A stretch of DNA of 64,000 bases from assembly GCA_009746045.1 (NCBI GenBank), contig RPFO01000219.1, positions 468,501 through 532,500 of the forward strand, in the 5' to 3' direction. Origin of the DNA: Mesostigma viride. Its lineage: Eukaryota; Streptophyta; Mesostigmatophyceae; Mesostigmatales; Mesostigmataceae. This document shows, in pieces, positions 1 to 11,889 of this stretch. The notes beneath the pieces are model-generated. The model searched no databases. It saw only the letters and a list, made by a program, of their open reading frames with translations, and was not told the origin of the DNA. A program made the translations under genes and the position numbers. Position 1 is the stretch's first letter. Each line of letters starts with the position of its first letter.

Positions 1-480
1 TGACAATTAACATGCACACAACACACACAGGCACACGCCCCAACACACACACACACACACACACAACATACATACACAGAGCACACACACACGCCCCAAC
101 ACACACAACACACACAAAAGACACCCAACACACATACCGAACACACACACACACACACTATGTTTGCACCCGACATACACACACCCAACACCTACTAAAA
201 ACAAGACACCAACACACAAGACACCCTACACACACAACACACACACACACAACACATATCCAACACAAACAACACACACACCTAAGTCACACACACAACA
301 CACCTACTAAGACACACACACAACACACATGTACCTCCCCCCCCCCACACCCAACATCAACACACAAGACACTTTGCACACACCCTACACCCCCCACACC
401 TTTATGAATGCACCCAACACACACACAACACACACGCCCCAACACACATACCCAACATTCACCCAACACACCCAACATAT
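1..480. repeat. CA-rich microsatellite
   Basis: The sequence is almost entirely imperfect (CA)n and ACACCCAACAC-type repeats. It has open frames on both strands only because the repeat lacks stops, and I see no gene. A short degenerate run resembling TTTAGGG lies just after it, at about 503-521. Confidence 0.9.
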
Positions 481-662
481 AAGGGTAAACATGGTTTAGG
501 AGTGTAGGGGTTTAGGGTTTAAGGCCTACCATACACCCGTATGTAAAAATGCAACAACACGCCAAGTCATCCGCCACCATGCAAAAATATATAAACACAA
601 CTGGTCATCCTCAACAATAATAGTACCCAATCCGCACTTGGCACTTGTCCAGTTTCGTAAGT

Positions 663-676
663 CCAACGGCCGTTGG
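663..676. repeat. Palindrome CCAACGGCCGTTGG, leftmost copy
   Basis: A perfect 14-bp palindrome of the dispersed family, lying downstream of the last recognised exon of the minus-strand transposase-like gene, probably in its last intron or 3' flank. Between here and about 490 I could not identify the terminal exon. Confidence 0.85.
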
Positions 677-839
677 CTTTGAGAAATTAAGATATGCGAA
701 CTGCGCCATTCAGCCAAGCTAAAGTATAGGCTGCCATTGCCCCGTATGTAATGTAGTAGTAAGGTGAACGAACGTCGACAAAAAAACACATGGGACATAC
801 AAACACCAATTTTACACAGTTATGTTTGGAATGACGTAC

Positions 840-1507
840 CGTAATTTCGGCGTCCACCTTCTTCGCAATTGTGAACCAGCCCTGTCGCGTGTTGTCCGGA
901 TGTCCTTCCCACTTGCCCTTCGTGACCTTTGCGACGCTCAGGTAGCACACGATTGCAGTTAAGGGTTCTCGGTCGTCTGGGTTCCAGAAGAAGCGTCGGG
1001 CGTCCGATCCGGAGGAGGAGCACCTCTCGAAGTATTTTACGTACATTACCCAGTTGCCTTTCTTAAAAACCTCGCCCCCCCCCCGGTATGTTTGTTTAAA
1101 CACTCATCCTTGTCGAGTTGGTGGGCGACTCGAACAACTTTCGCCAACCAGTACGGGTGGTCGGGCACATGGTCCTTGTGCCCCCTCTCAGATGCGACTG
1201 CGACGGCCTCCCCCTCCTGCAAACCACGCCCCAACTCGTTTCTTGCCGTTTGAAGGTGGTTCAGGCGGGTTCCCGGATATCGCGTGGGGTTCCGCGACTT
1301 ACTCGCCTGGAGTTTTACAGTCCACGACGAGCTGCTCCAATCATTTGGGCATGTCCTCCACTTGCCCTCTCGGCACTCCGCACAACTGAAGCATGAAAAA
1401 CGCCTGAGCTGAACCACCTCGACCTGCTCGCCCTTTTTGTCCAGTCGCCACTGGTGTGCCGTGGAGATATCTCGGATCGGGCCTCGCTCCTTACCGGACG
1501 TGGGAAT
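840..1507 (-). CDS. DDE transposase-like gene, C-terminal exon(s)
   Basis: On the minus strand an acceptor (ACAATTGCAG) opens this exon in phase 0 with the preceding exon. It encodes a Cys-rich stretch (CFSCAECREGKWRTCPN) followed by a DHPYWLAKV segment and a basic tail region (GNWVMYVKYFER). The frame changes at a C/G run near 1076-1085: the region before it reads in one frame and FKKGNWVMYV in another, so a homopolymer indel is likely. The exon appears to end at a GTACGT donor at 839; a further 3' exon was not identified. In this kind of family the C-terminal region often combines a Cys motif with a chromatin-reader-like segment, but I cannot assign a function to it. Confidence 0.55.
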
Positions 1508-1807
1508 CTGCAATTGTAAATCCATGAAACAACATCACAGCACATTTCCCAACTCCAACGGCCGTTGGCACTCAACAATTATAAGATTTCCAAACTCCAA
1601 CGGCCGTTGGCCCTTGGAAACTTTATAAGTACATTTCTCAACTCCAACGGCCGTTGGCACTCTACAATTATATGATTTTCCAGCTCCAACGGCCGTTGGC
1701 CTTATGAAACTTCAAACTGCATCAAGGAAGCTGTCCTCTGTAAAGTGTAACCAGAGACAAATTATAGAACTGCACTTGACCACCAGAAAGCAACTGTCTT
1801 TACTTAC
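1508..1807 (-). repeat. Intron with four CCAACGGCCGTTGG palindromes
   Basis: This minus-strand intron (donor GTAAGT at 1807, acceptor at 1508) carries perfect palindromes at 1555-1568, 1597-1610, 1644-1657 and 1686-1699. Read on the minus (sense) strand, each is followed by a conserved right arm of the form GTTGGAGNTNGGAAAT. Spacing is about 42-47 bp, so this is a short tandem array inside an intron. Confidence 0.8.
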
Positions 1808-2563
1808 GTTATCGAGAAGAAATGCCCGTCGAACCACGTCCGATTGTGCCGATGGTCGACTCGAGTCTTTGCCGGTTCTCCAATCCCGGTTCAGGTAGGC
1901 CACCAGTGCCTCCACCGTATTCAGGTTCCGATTGTCCTCCTGCATCTGCGCTCTTTTGAGGATGCTTTTGACCGTCCCCCCCTCCCCGTCCGACTCCCCC
2001 TTCCCATGTCCTGCACATGAGTAGTTCCACTCCAATGTGTCCAAGTCGGGGTCGGCCTCGAGCAGGTCCGCAGCCATCGCCACCACATACCGGGATTGGA
2101 ACTGCTCCTTACAGTTGTCGGACCAACTGATCCAGTTCCTCACCTCCACCCCCTCCTCCCTCAGCACCTTAAGGGTATTCTTCATCACGAACTCCAGGGT
2201 CTGGGCATTCCTCGGTACGTCCTTCCCCATGTAATCGTGCTTCACCCTTTTGATTTCCAGCGATACGGGATCACGGTACATCACGATCACCGGCATCAGG
2301 ACGTAACTACTTGGGTACCAGTACTGCGCCTGCAACTGTTTCTGCAGGTGGTCCGAATAGTTCTCCGAGTAGTCCATCAGGACCACCACCGTTCCCAGCG
2401 GCATCACGTCAATGCACTCCTTGTAAGCGTGGTGCTGCCAGGCCCATGTATGGACGTGAATGGCGAATTCCGGGAAGCGCGCCGTAATGAGTTCATGGAG
2501 CTCCGAGAGGGTTGACTTGATGAGTTTTTGCTGCAGGTTCATTTGCGGCGCCACATCCTCCTC
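1808..2563 (-). CDS. DDE transposase-like gene, catalytic-core exon
   Basis: This minus-strand exon is bounded by a GTTGCAG acceptor and a GTAAGT donor, both phase 0. Visible motifs in order are VVVLMDYSENY, an intervening YRD, WSDNCKEQFQSRY and GHGKGESDGEGGTVK. The two spaced aspartates in beta-strand-like contexts followed by an SDG..GG..K motif are what I expect of an RNase H-fold DDE-type transposase-like core. Similar proteins occur as uncharacterised multicopy genes in many eukaryotes. No terminal inverted repeats flanking the whole gene were found, so it could be a degraded element or a domesticated copy. Confidence 0.6.
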
Positions 2564-2819
2564 CTGCAACACAACACACCCGCGCACCATGGATTGACCG
2601 AAGAATGGAAGTCAGCAGCTGGGAATTTCCCAACGCCAACGGCCGTTGGAAGTATGAAAGTCTACATATATATATTCAACGATGCAAATATACATGCCCG
2701 CGCACCATGGATTGACCGAAGAATGGAAGTCAGCAGCTGGGAATTTCCCAACGCCAACGGCCGTTGGAAGTATGAAAGTCTACATATATATATTCAACGA
2801 TGCAAATATACATGCTTAC
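2564..2819 (-). repeat. Intron made of two tandem ~118-bp copies, each with the palindrome
   Basis: The donor (GTAAGC at 2819) and acceptor (at 2564) define a 256-bp intron. It consists of a near-identical direct duplication, about 2580-2697 and 2698-2815, each copy holding one perfect CCAACGGCCGTTGG (2636-2649 and 2754-2767). The near identity shows the intron expanded recently by tandem duplication. Confidence 0.85.
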
Positions 2820-3984
2820 CGTCCCACGGGGCGCTGTGCCCTCCTTTATGAAGTCGAACCACGTGTACTTCTTTGTCCACCCCTTCATCTGGTCCGTCAC
2901 GATGAACTCGGAAATCCCACACTCGTTGCACGTCCCTTCCAAGCAGTTCATTGGGACGTTAACGAACGGGCCGCCCGTCCTCCCCCCTCCTTGCCCCCCC
3001 TCCCCCCTCTCAGCCCTGTGGCAGGTGAAACGTCGAACGAAATCATGGGCATTGTCAGGCACGGAAGGGATACCCTCCCTCTCCTCGATCTCCAGCGTGC
3101 TCTTCAACTCCTTGACGCCTTTGGTGAAGGCAGAGAGCAGAGACTCGAAGACGACGTGCTTTTCGCATGCGCACAAGTCCCGGTCCTTCCACACGCCCTT
3201 TACGCACTTGGGCATGAACTCCACGAACTTCGTGTACCCCACCTTGTACCTTGTCCCGTCCGCAGTCGTCACGATACCTCCCTTGTACGGCGACGCGTCA
3301 GAACAGAACCGCTTGTAAATCGTTTCAAGCGAGTCCAAATAGTACCTTCCGCCCTGGGAGGAAATGAGATCCTGGCGTTTCCCTTCCTTTCGAACTCATT
3401 GACCACGTCCTTATGGTTGGGAGACGCCCTCGTGTTTAGGTCTGACAACCAGTAACTCCCGACGATTCTTTGACCTCCTCCGGAAACTTGTCCGACCGTA
3501 AAGCACGAGGGGGCGCCTTCAGGGCGGGAAGGTCGCCCCCCATCCTCATTCCCCTTGCGGTCTGGATATCCTTGGGCGTGACGTGAAGCAGCCGCGCGAG
3601 AGTGCAATGCCCTTGATTGTTCATGCCGTCCTTTCCCAAGCACATTGACAGCACAGCGCACTTCGCGTTCCTGTGCTCATCCGACTTGCCCAATTCCTGG
3701 AAACCTTGCACGATATTAGCGACAACCTCCTGAGCGAAGGACTCCGACGCCTTTCTTTTCAGCGCAGGGCGGTACTGTTTCCCCATAACCTTCACAACCG
3801 CACCTGGCAGCCGCTCAAGCGCCCTCAAGCCTACTGCAGTTTTCGTGTTTTCAGTCTTGTGATTGTTGTCCTTCAGCAAGTATTCCATTGCGCTGGCCAT
3901 GTCGAGGGCAAGTTGGTTGCCCTTGATCTCGACGTACTTGAGACTTAGGTCTTTGTTGTGCGCTTCACCTGCATCCGCGCGCAT
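2820..3984 (-). CDS. DDE transposase-like gene, N-terminal exon(s), frame-disrupted
   Basis: Three successive frames are needed to read this stretch on the minus strand. The first (about 3984-3471) carries a helical segment ending LARLLHVTPKDIQTARGMR. The second (about 3465-3345) carries RASPNHKDVVNEF. The third (about 3340-2820) carries DSLETIYKRF, a Cys motif (LCACEKH, then CLEGTCNECG) likely to bind zinc, and FDFIKEG. The order matches the N-terminal half of the family whose core is in the next exon. The two frame changes at about 3470 and 3345 are not at long homopolymers, so real decay is possible; tiny introns are not obvious. The start is uncertain: the first ATG in frame is at 3984. 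Confidence 0.5.
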
Positions 3985-4039
3985 ACAGAATCCAGACGAA
4001 GTTTTGACTTTTTATCAAATTATTGCTTTCCAACAATTA

Positions 4040-4612
4040 CCCAATTTGTAGGTCCCAACGGCCGTTGGACCCCTGAAAGTACGCCTGAAACACGCCAACA
4101 CATGCATTTTCGACACCCAACGGCCGTTGGACCCCCGAAAGTGGGCCTGAAACACGCCAACACATGCATTTTCGACACCCAACGGCCGTTGGACCCCAGA
4201 AAGCGGGCCGAAAACACGCCAACACATGCATTTTCGACACCCAACGGCCGTTGGACCCCTGAAAGTGGGCCTGAAACACGCCAACACATGCATTTTCGAC
4301 ACCCAACGGCCGTTGGACCCCTGAAAGCGGGCCGAAAACACGCCAACACATGCATTTTTACACCCAACGGCCGTTGGACCCCTGAAAGTGGGCCTGAAAC
4401 ACGCCCACATGCATTTTCGACACCCAACGGCCGTTGGACCCCTGAAAGCGGGCCGAAAACACGCCAACACATGCATTTTCGACGTCCAACGGCCGTTGGG
4501 CCCCTGAAAGCGGGCCGGAAACACGCTAACATGCATTTTAGACACCCAACGGCCGTTGGACCCCTGAAAGCGGGCCGAAAACTCGCCAACACCTGCATTT
4601 TTTACACGCCAG
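4040..4612. repeat. Nine tandem ~62-bp units each with CCAACGGCCGTTGG
   Basis: Units of about 62 bp run from the palindrome at 4055-4068 to the one near 4547-4560. Each contains a perfect or near-perfect palindrome, a CTGAAAG(C/T)GGGCC segment and ACATGCATTTT. The array lies immediately 5' of the minus-strand transposase-like gene, so it is either its promoter region or a 5' intron. Open frames across it on both strands are repeat artefacts. One degenerate palindrome follows at about 4650. Confidence 0.9.
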
Positions 4613-6027
4613 GATGTGAATTTCCGAATCCCAACGCACTTTTTATAACCTTAACGACCGTTGGAACCCAGAAATTCGACTGAAATGTTTCCATAACACA
4701 CGTAACAACAAATTTGGTGGTCAACAACCCCGTAAATCCGTAACCCTGCACGCACCTCTTGCCGCCATAGCTCTTGTTCGCAGCAGGTGGGCCCTGAAGA
4801 CGCCTTTTGGTCTTGCACCTGTTGGTTACAATTGCATGGCATACCAGCAATATATTGCACATAGCATTGTATTTCACACAATTATTATATTCATGCCACA
4901 AATAATAATAATAATTGTATTAAACATAGGGGGGCAGGTTGCATATTCGTTTCATTGCAGTCTAATATCAACATATTAAAAATTTCCATGCCCATAAACA
5001 TTTTTGATATAGCTATTAGGTTGCTATTATATTAAATCTTACCAGCCGTGTAGTGGTTTGCGGATTGCTTTATAGGCTTGCCACACCAACCCAAAAAAAA
5101 ATGTTACGACGGGAGTTGAACCCGGGCCTACTAGACGTGTTCACGAGGTACTACGAGGATCAGCCAAGAATCTGTCCCGTACCGGTGTGGTTCACCAGTT
5201 CCGCACACTAGCATGGTCTCCGCGTCGCGCTCGTTCATTAAATTTCGGAGAAATTTTGCCTGCTTATATACGTTTTTGAAGCCCCTCGGCGTCGCGCCGT
5301 GAAAAGCTTCCTCCGCCAGGCGTCCAATCAGGTAGCAGGAATGTGAAAAAATGGGCTCGAGCTGTGTGCAGCGCCGCGTCCATGTGGCGCCACACGGCGT
5401 CAGGAGTCGGCGTGGCGCCATATATGGCGCTGCGAATTCCCTACCGTGTGGTCTGCAGCGCCACGTCACAGTTGCGACTGCAAGTATTTTTCAGCGCGGC
5501 GCCGTCCCGGCGCCGCGCCATATCGTTTGGCGCGTCAATTTTTTTCCCGCGCGCGGCGCCTTTTAGGCGCCGCGCCATTCCATTTGCGCGTCGGCATACC
5601 AGCACCAGGGAATTTGAATTTGCAGGTGCTGCGTTGGCGCTTTCCAGCCTCCCTGGAAGACCGACACCGTGGATGCACCTTGCACCCGAGCATCAACGGC
5701 GGGTATTCGCGACATCGGCCGAAAGTGACAACGATATTAGCAACCCGACAGCCATATTCAACTGAGCAACGCCATTGTCGACACACACGGTTAAGAAAGA
5801 GGTGAGCAATGGCGGTGGATGTACATGGATGCTTTTGACAGATAGTGGTTTTATGATTGGCGTAATCGGCCAGATAATTTTGTCGCTTTTTTGGTGTCGT
5901 GGTGCCGGTCGCTGACGGGGAAATGAATGGGTTTTTTTGGTGGTTCTCGTTTGGTTGCAGGGTTCTCGTTTGCTATCAGTTTTCTTTTTGCCGCCACCGC
6001 TGCCCCCGAAGGACAAGGATAAAAAAT
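4613..6027. other. No confident gene; AT-rich spacer, tRNA-like relic and GGCGCC-rich palindromic stretch
   Basis: 4613-5100 is AT-rich with no convincing ORF. 5103-5160 holds a tRNA 3'-half-like relic on the minus strand. 5340-5580 is rich in inverted GGCGCC/CGGCGCC motifs around a TGGCGCCATATATGGCGC core. ORFs of 70-140 codons here overlap one another on both strands and look compositional. A possible short exon ends at a GAGGTGAGC donor near 5801, without support for its upstream structure. Confidence 0.5.
5103..5160 (-). other. tRNA-derived relic (T-arm and acceptor-like 3' half)
   Basis: Read on the minus strand, the segment contains a T-arm-like CGGGTTCAACTCCCG followed by TCGTAACA, as at a tRNA 3' end. 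No matching 5' acceptor strand, D-arm or anticodon stem can be folded, so it is not a functional tRNA. It could be a SINE head or a decayed tRNA pseudogene. Confidence 0.3.
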
Positions 6028-6990
6028 AAGAAACATCTATAAAAAGGTACGACGCGTGGTGTGTTGCGTGCTTTTTTTCTTGGTTTTCTCGCTCCCTTGC
6101 AGCTCAGGTTTGCTGGCACATGTATTTATGCATGCCAGATAACACAGGCTGTGTGTCTGACTTTTTTTCTTCCCTGTCATATGCGGTCCGCCTCTCTTTT
6201 TTCGTGTTTTGTTTTTTGTTCGTATCTTCTACGGTACAACGCGACATGTTCACGGCGTCATCTGCGCGGTGTCACTAGCTTCATTTTTGCCGCCACCGCC
6301 GCCCCCGGCCGGCCCCATTAAAAAAAAGAAACATCTATCTATAAAAGGTACGACGCGTGGTGTGTTGCGTGCTTTTTTTCTTGGTTTTCTCGCTCCCTTG
6401 CAGCTCAGGTTTGCTGGCACATGTATTTTTGCATGCCGGCACCACACCACATGTATTTATGCATGCCAGATAACACAGGCTGTGTGTCTGACTTTTTTTC
6501 TTCCCTGTCACATGCGGTCCGCCTCTCTTTTTTCGTGTTTTGTTTTTTGTTCGTATCTTCTACGGTACAACGCGACATGTTCACGGCGTCATCTGCGCGG
6601 TGTCACTAGCTTCATTTTTGCCGCCACCGCCGCCCCCGGCCGCCCCCATTAAAAAAAAGAAACATCGATCTATAAAAGGTACGACGCGTGGTGTGTTGCG
6701 TGCTTTTTTTCTTGGTTTTCTCGCTCCCTTGCAGCTCAGGTTTGCTGGCACATGTATTTATGCATGCCGGCACCACACCACATGTATTTATGCATGCCAG
6801 ATATCACAGGCTGTGTGTCTGACTTTTTTTTGTCCCTGTCATATGCGGTCCGCCTCTCTTTTTTCGTGTTTTGTTTTTTGTTCGTATCTTCTACGGTACA
6901 ACGCGACATGTTCACGGCGTCATCTGCGCGGTGTCACTAGCTTCAGTTTTGCCGCCACCGCCGCCCCCGGCCGGCCCCATAAAAAAAAAA
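6028..6990. repeat. Three tandem ~300-330-bp units of the long repeat
   Basis: Units start at about 6028, 6327 and 6657, each with AAGAAACATCTAT...GGTACGACGCGTGG. Each then has a T-rich stretch, a GCATGC-containing segment, GGTACAACGCGACATGTTCACG and a CCGCCACCGCCGCCCCCGG tail. The GCATGC segment is single in the first unit and double in the second and third. Long open frames here run in more than one frame and are not supported as genes. Confidence 0.9.
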
Positions 6991-8165
6991 GAAACATCTA
7001 TAAAAAGGTACGACGCGTGGTGTGTTGCGTGCTTTTTTTCATGGTTCACCCCACTACACCCATCCATGCATGCCAGCACCCCATGACACCCATCCACGCA
7101 TGCCAGCACCCCATGACACCCATCCATGCATGCCAGCACCCCATGACATCCATCCATGCATGCCAGCACCCCATGACACCCATCCATGCATGCCAGCACC
7201 CCATGACACCCATCCATGCATGCCAGCACCCCATGACACCCATCCATGCATGCCAGCACCCCATGACACCCATCCACGCATGCCAGCACCCCACTACACC
7301 CATCCATGCATGCCAGCACCCCATTACACCCATCCATGCATGCCAGCACCCCATGACACCCATCCATGCATGCCAGCACCCCATGACACCCATCCATGCA
7401 TGCCAGCACCCCATTACACCCATCCATGCATGCCAGCACCCCATGACACCCATCCATGCATGCCAGCACCCCATGACACCCATCCATGCATGCCAGCGCC
7501 CCATTACACCCATCCATGCATGCCAGCACCCCATTACACCCATCCATGCATGCCAGCACCCCATTACACCCATCCATGCATGCCAGCACCCCATGACACC
7601 CATCCATGCATGCCAGTACCCCATGACACCCATCCATGCATGCCAGCGCCCCATTACACCCATCCATGCATGCCAGCACCCCATTACACCCATCCATGCA
7701 TGCCAGCACCCCATGACACCCATCCATGCATGCCAGCACCCCATGACACCCATCCACGCATGCCAGCACCCCATGACACCCATCCATGCATGCCAGCACC
7801 CCACTACACCCATCCATGCATGCCAGCACCCCACTACACCCATCCATGCATGCCAGCACCCCATGACACCCATCCATGCATGCCAGCACCCCATGACACC
7901 CATCCATGCATGCCAGCACCCCATGACACCCATCCACGCATGCCAGCACCACACCACATGTATTTATGCATGCCAGATAACACAGGCTGTGTGTCTGACT
8001 TTTTTTCGTCCCTGTCATATGCGGTCCGCCTCTCTTTTTTTCGTGTTTTGTTTTTTGTTCGTATCTTCTACGGTACAACGCGACATGTTCACGGCGTCAT
8101 CTGCGCGGTGTCACTAGCTTCAGTTTTGCCGCCACCGCCGCCCCCGGCCGGCCCCATAAAAAAAA
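6991..8165. repeat. Fourth long-repeat unit with a ~30-copy 30-bp satellite inside
   Basis: The unit starts with the same AAGAAACATCTATAAAAAGG motif. At 7044-7950 it contains about 30 copies of a 30-bp monomer with core CCATCCATGCATGCCAGCACC. It then resumes the long unit (TTTATGCATGCCAGATAACA onwards) to 8165. Because 30 is divisible by three and the monomer lacks stops, several frames on both strands stay open; these are not genes. Confidence 0.95.
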
Positions 8166-11100
8166 AGAAACATCTATAAAAAGGTACGACGCGTGGTGTG
8201 TTGCGTGCTTTTTTTCTTGGTTCACCCCACTACACCCATCCATGCATGCCAGCACCCCATGACACCCATCCATGCATGCCAGCACCCCATGACACCCATC
8301 CATGCATGCCAGCACCCCACTACACCCATCCATGCATGCCAGCACCCCACTACACCCATCCATGCATGCCAGCACCCCATGACACCCATCCATGCATGCC
8401 AGCACCCTACTACACCCATCCATGCATGCCAGCACCCTACTACACCCATCCATGCATGCCAGCACCCCATGACACCCATCCATGCATGCCAGCACCCCAT
8501 GACACCCATCCATGCATGCCAGCACCCCATGACACCCATCCACGCATGCCAGCACCCCATGACACCCATCCATGCATGCCAGCACCCCATGACATCCATC
8601 CATGCATGCCAGCACCCCATGACACCCATCCATGCATGCCAGCACCCCATGACACCCATCCATGCATGCCAGCACCCCATGACACCCATCCATGCATGCC
8701 AGCACCCCACTACACCCATCCATGCATGCCAGCACCCCATGACACCCATCCATGCATGCCAGCACCCCACTACACCCATCCATGCATGCCAGCACCCCAC
8801 TACACCCATCCATGCATGCCAGCACCCCACTACACCCATCCATGCATGCCAGCACCCCACTACACCCATCCATGCATGCCAGCACCCCATGACACCCATC
8901 CATGCATGCCAGCACCCCACTACACCCATCCATGCATGCCAGCACCCCATTACACCCATCCATGCATGCCAGCACCCCATGACACCCATCCATGCATGCC
9001 AGCACCCCATGACACCCATCCATGCATGCCAGCGCCCCATTACACCCATCCATGCATGCCAGCACCCTACTACACCCATCCATGCATGCCAGCACCCTAC
9101 TACACCCATCCATGCATGCCAGCACCCTACTACACCCATCCATGCATGCCAGCACCCCATGACACCCATCCATGCATGCCAGCACCCCATGACACCCATC
9201 CATGCATGCCAGCACCCCATGACACCCATCCACGCATGCCAGCACCCTACTACACCCATCCATGCATGCCAGCACCCCATGACACCCATCCATGCATGCC
9301 AGCACCCCATGACACCCATCCATGCATGCCAGCACCCCATGACACCCATCCACGCATGCCAGCACCCCATGACACCCATCCATGCATGCCAGCACCCCAT
9401 GACATCCATCCATGCATGCCAGCACCCCATGACACCCATCCATGCATGCCAGCACCCCATGACACCCATCCATGCATGCCAGCACCCCATGACACCCATC
9501 CATGCATGCCAGCACCCCACTACACCCATCCATGCATGCCAGCACCCCATGACACCCATCCATGCATGCCAGCACCCCATGACACCCATCCATGCATGCC
9601 AGCACCCCACTACACCCATCCATGCATGCCAGCACCCCATGACACCCATCCATGCATGCCAGCACCCCACTACACCCATCCATGCATGCCAGCACCCCAT
9701 GACACCCATCCACGCATGCCAGCACCCCATGACACCCATCCATGCATGCCAGCACCCCACTACACCCATCCATGCATGCCAGCACCCCACTACACCCATC
9801 CATGCATGCCAGCGCCCCATGACACCCATCCATGCATGCCAGCACCCCATGACACCCATCCATGCATGCCAGCGCCCCATGACACCCATCCATGCATGCC
9901 AGCACCCCATGACACCCATCCACGCATGCCAGCACCCCACTACACCCATCCATGCATGCCAGCACCCCATGACACCCATCCATGCATGCCAGCACCCCAC
10001 TACACCCATCCATGCATGCCAGCACCCCACTACACCCATCTATGCATGCCAGCACCCCACTACACCCATCCATGCATGCCAGCACCCCACTACACCCATC
10101 CATGCATGCCAGCACCCCATGACACCCATCCATGCATGCCAGCACCCCACTACACCCATCCATGCATGCCAGCACCCCACTACACCCATCCATGCATGCC
10201 AGCACCCCACTACACCCATCCATGCATGCCAGCACCCCACTACACCCATCCATGCATGCCAGCACCCCATGACACCCATCCATGCATGCCAGCACCCCAC
10301 TACACCCATCCATGCATGCCAGCACCCCATTACACCCATCCATGCATGCCAGCACCCCATGACACCCATCCATGCATGCCAGCACCCCATGACACCCATC
10401 CATGCATGCCAGCGCCCCATTACACCCATCCATGCATGCCAGCACCCTACTACACCCATCCATGCATGCCAGCACCCTACTACACCCATCCATGCATGCC
10501 AGCACCCTACTACACCCATCCATGCATGCCAGCACCCCATGACACCCATCCATGCATGCCAGCACCCCATGACACCCATCCATGCATGCCAGCACCCCAT
10601 GACACCCATCCACGCATGCCAGCACCCTACTACACCCATCCATGCATGCCAGCACCCCATGACACCCATCCATGCATGCCAGCACCCCATGACACCCATC
10701 CATGCATGCCAGCACCCCATGACACCCATCCACGCATGCCAGCACCCCATGACACCCATCCATGCATGCCAGCACCCCATGACATCCATCCATGCATGCC
10801 AGCACCCCATGACACCCATCCATGCATGCCAGCACCCCATGACACCCATCCATGCATGCCAGCACCCCATGACACCCATCCATGCATGCCAGCACCCCAC
10901 TACACCCATCCATGCATGCCAGCACCCCATGACACCCATCCATGCATGCCAGCACCCCATGACACCCATCCATGCATGCCAGCACCCCACTACACCCATC
11001 CATGCATGCCAGCACCCCATGACACCCATCCATGCATGCCAGCACCCCACTACACCCATCCATGCATGCCAGCACCCCATGACACCCATCCACGCATGCC

Positions 11101-11889
11101 AGCACCCCATGACACCCATCCATGCATGCCAGCACCCCACTACACCCATCCATGCATGCCAGCACCCCACTACACCCATCCATGCATGCCAGCGCCCCAT
11201 GACACCCATCCATGCATGCCAGCACCCCATGACACCCATCCATGCATGCCAGCGCCCCATGACACCCATCCATGCATGCCAGCACCCCATGACACCCATC
11301 CACGCATGCCAGCACCCCACTACACCCATCCATGCATGCCAGCACCCCATGACACCCATCCATGCATGCCAGCACCCCACTACACCCATCCATGCATGCC
11401 AGCACCCCATGACACCCATCCATGCATGCCAGCACCCCATGACACCCATCCATGCATGCCAGCACCCCACTACACCCATCCATGCATGCCAGCACCCCAT
11501 GACACCCATCCATGCATGCCAGCACCCCACTACACCCATCCATGCATGCCAGCACCCCACTACACCCATCCATGCATGCCAGCACCCCACTACACCCATC
11601 CATGCATGCCAGCACCCCACTACACCCATCCATGCATGCCAGCACCCCATGACACCCATCCACGCATGCCAGCACCACACCACATGTATTTATGCATGCC
11701 AGATAACACAGGCTGTGTGTCTGACTTTTTTTCGTCCCTGTCATATGCGGTCCGCCTCTCTTTTTTTCGTGTTTTGTTTTTTGTTCGTATCTTCTACGGT
11801 ACAACGCGACATGTTCACGGCGTCATCTGCGCGGTGTCACTAGCTTCAGTTTTGCCGCCACCGCCGCCCCCGGCCGGCCCCATAAAAAA
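8166..11889. repeat. Fifth long-repeat unit with a ~115-copy 30-bp satellite
   Basis: The unit begins at about 8166; the satellite spans about 8222-11675 and the unit's right part ends near 11889. Monomers differ at few positions (CCATGACA, CCACTACA, CCATTACA, CCTACTACA; CATGC or CACGC; GCACC or GCGCC). The order of variants repeats at larger periods: a block near 8440 recurs at 9250 (810 bp) and again at 10630 (1380 bp), giving higher-order structure. Reading frames of over 1200 codons here are artefacts. Confidence 0.95.

Noticed and set aside
490-522. Telomere of TTTAGGG type
   Set aside because: Only a short, degenerate run is present and it is not terminal.
5131-5810. Overlapping ORFs of 70-140 codons
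   Set aside because: They overlap on both strands in a GGCGCC-rich palindromic stretch with no supported start or splice structure.
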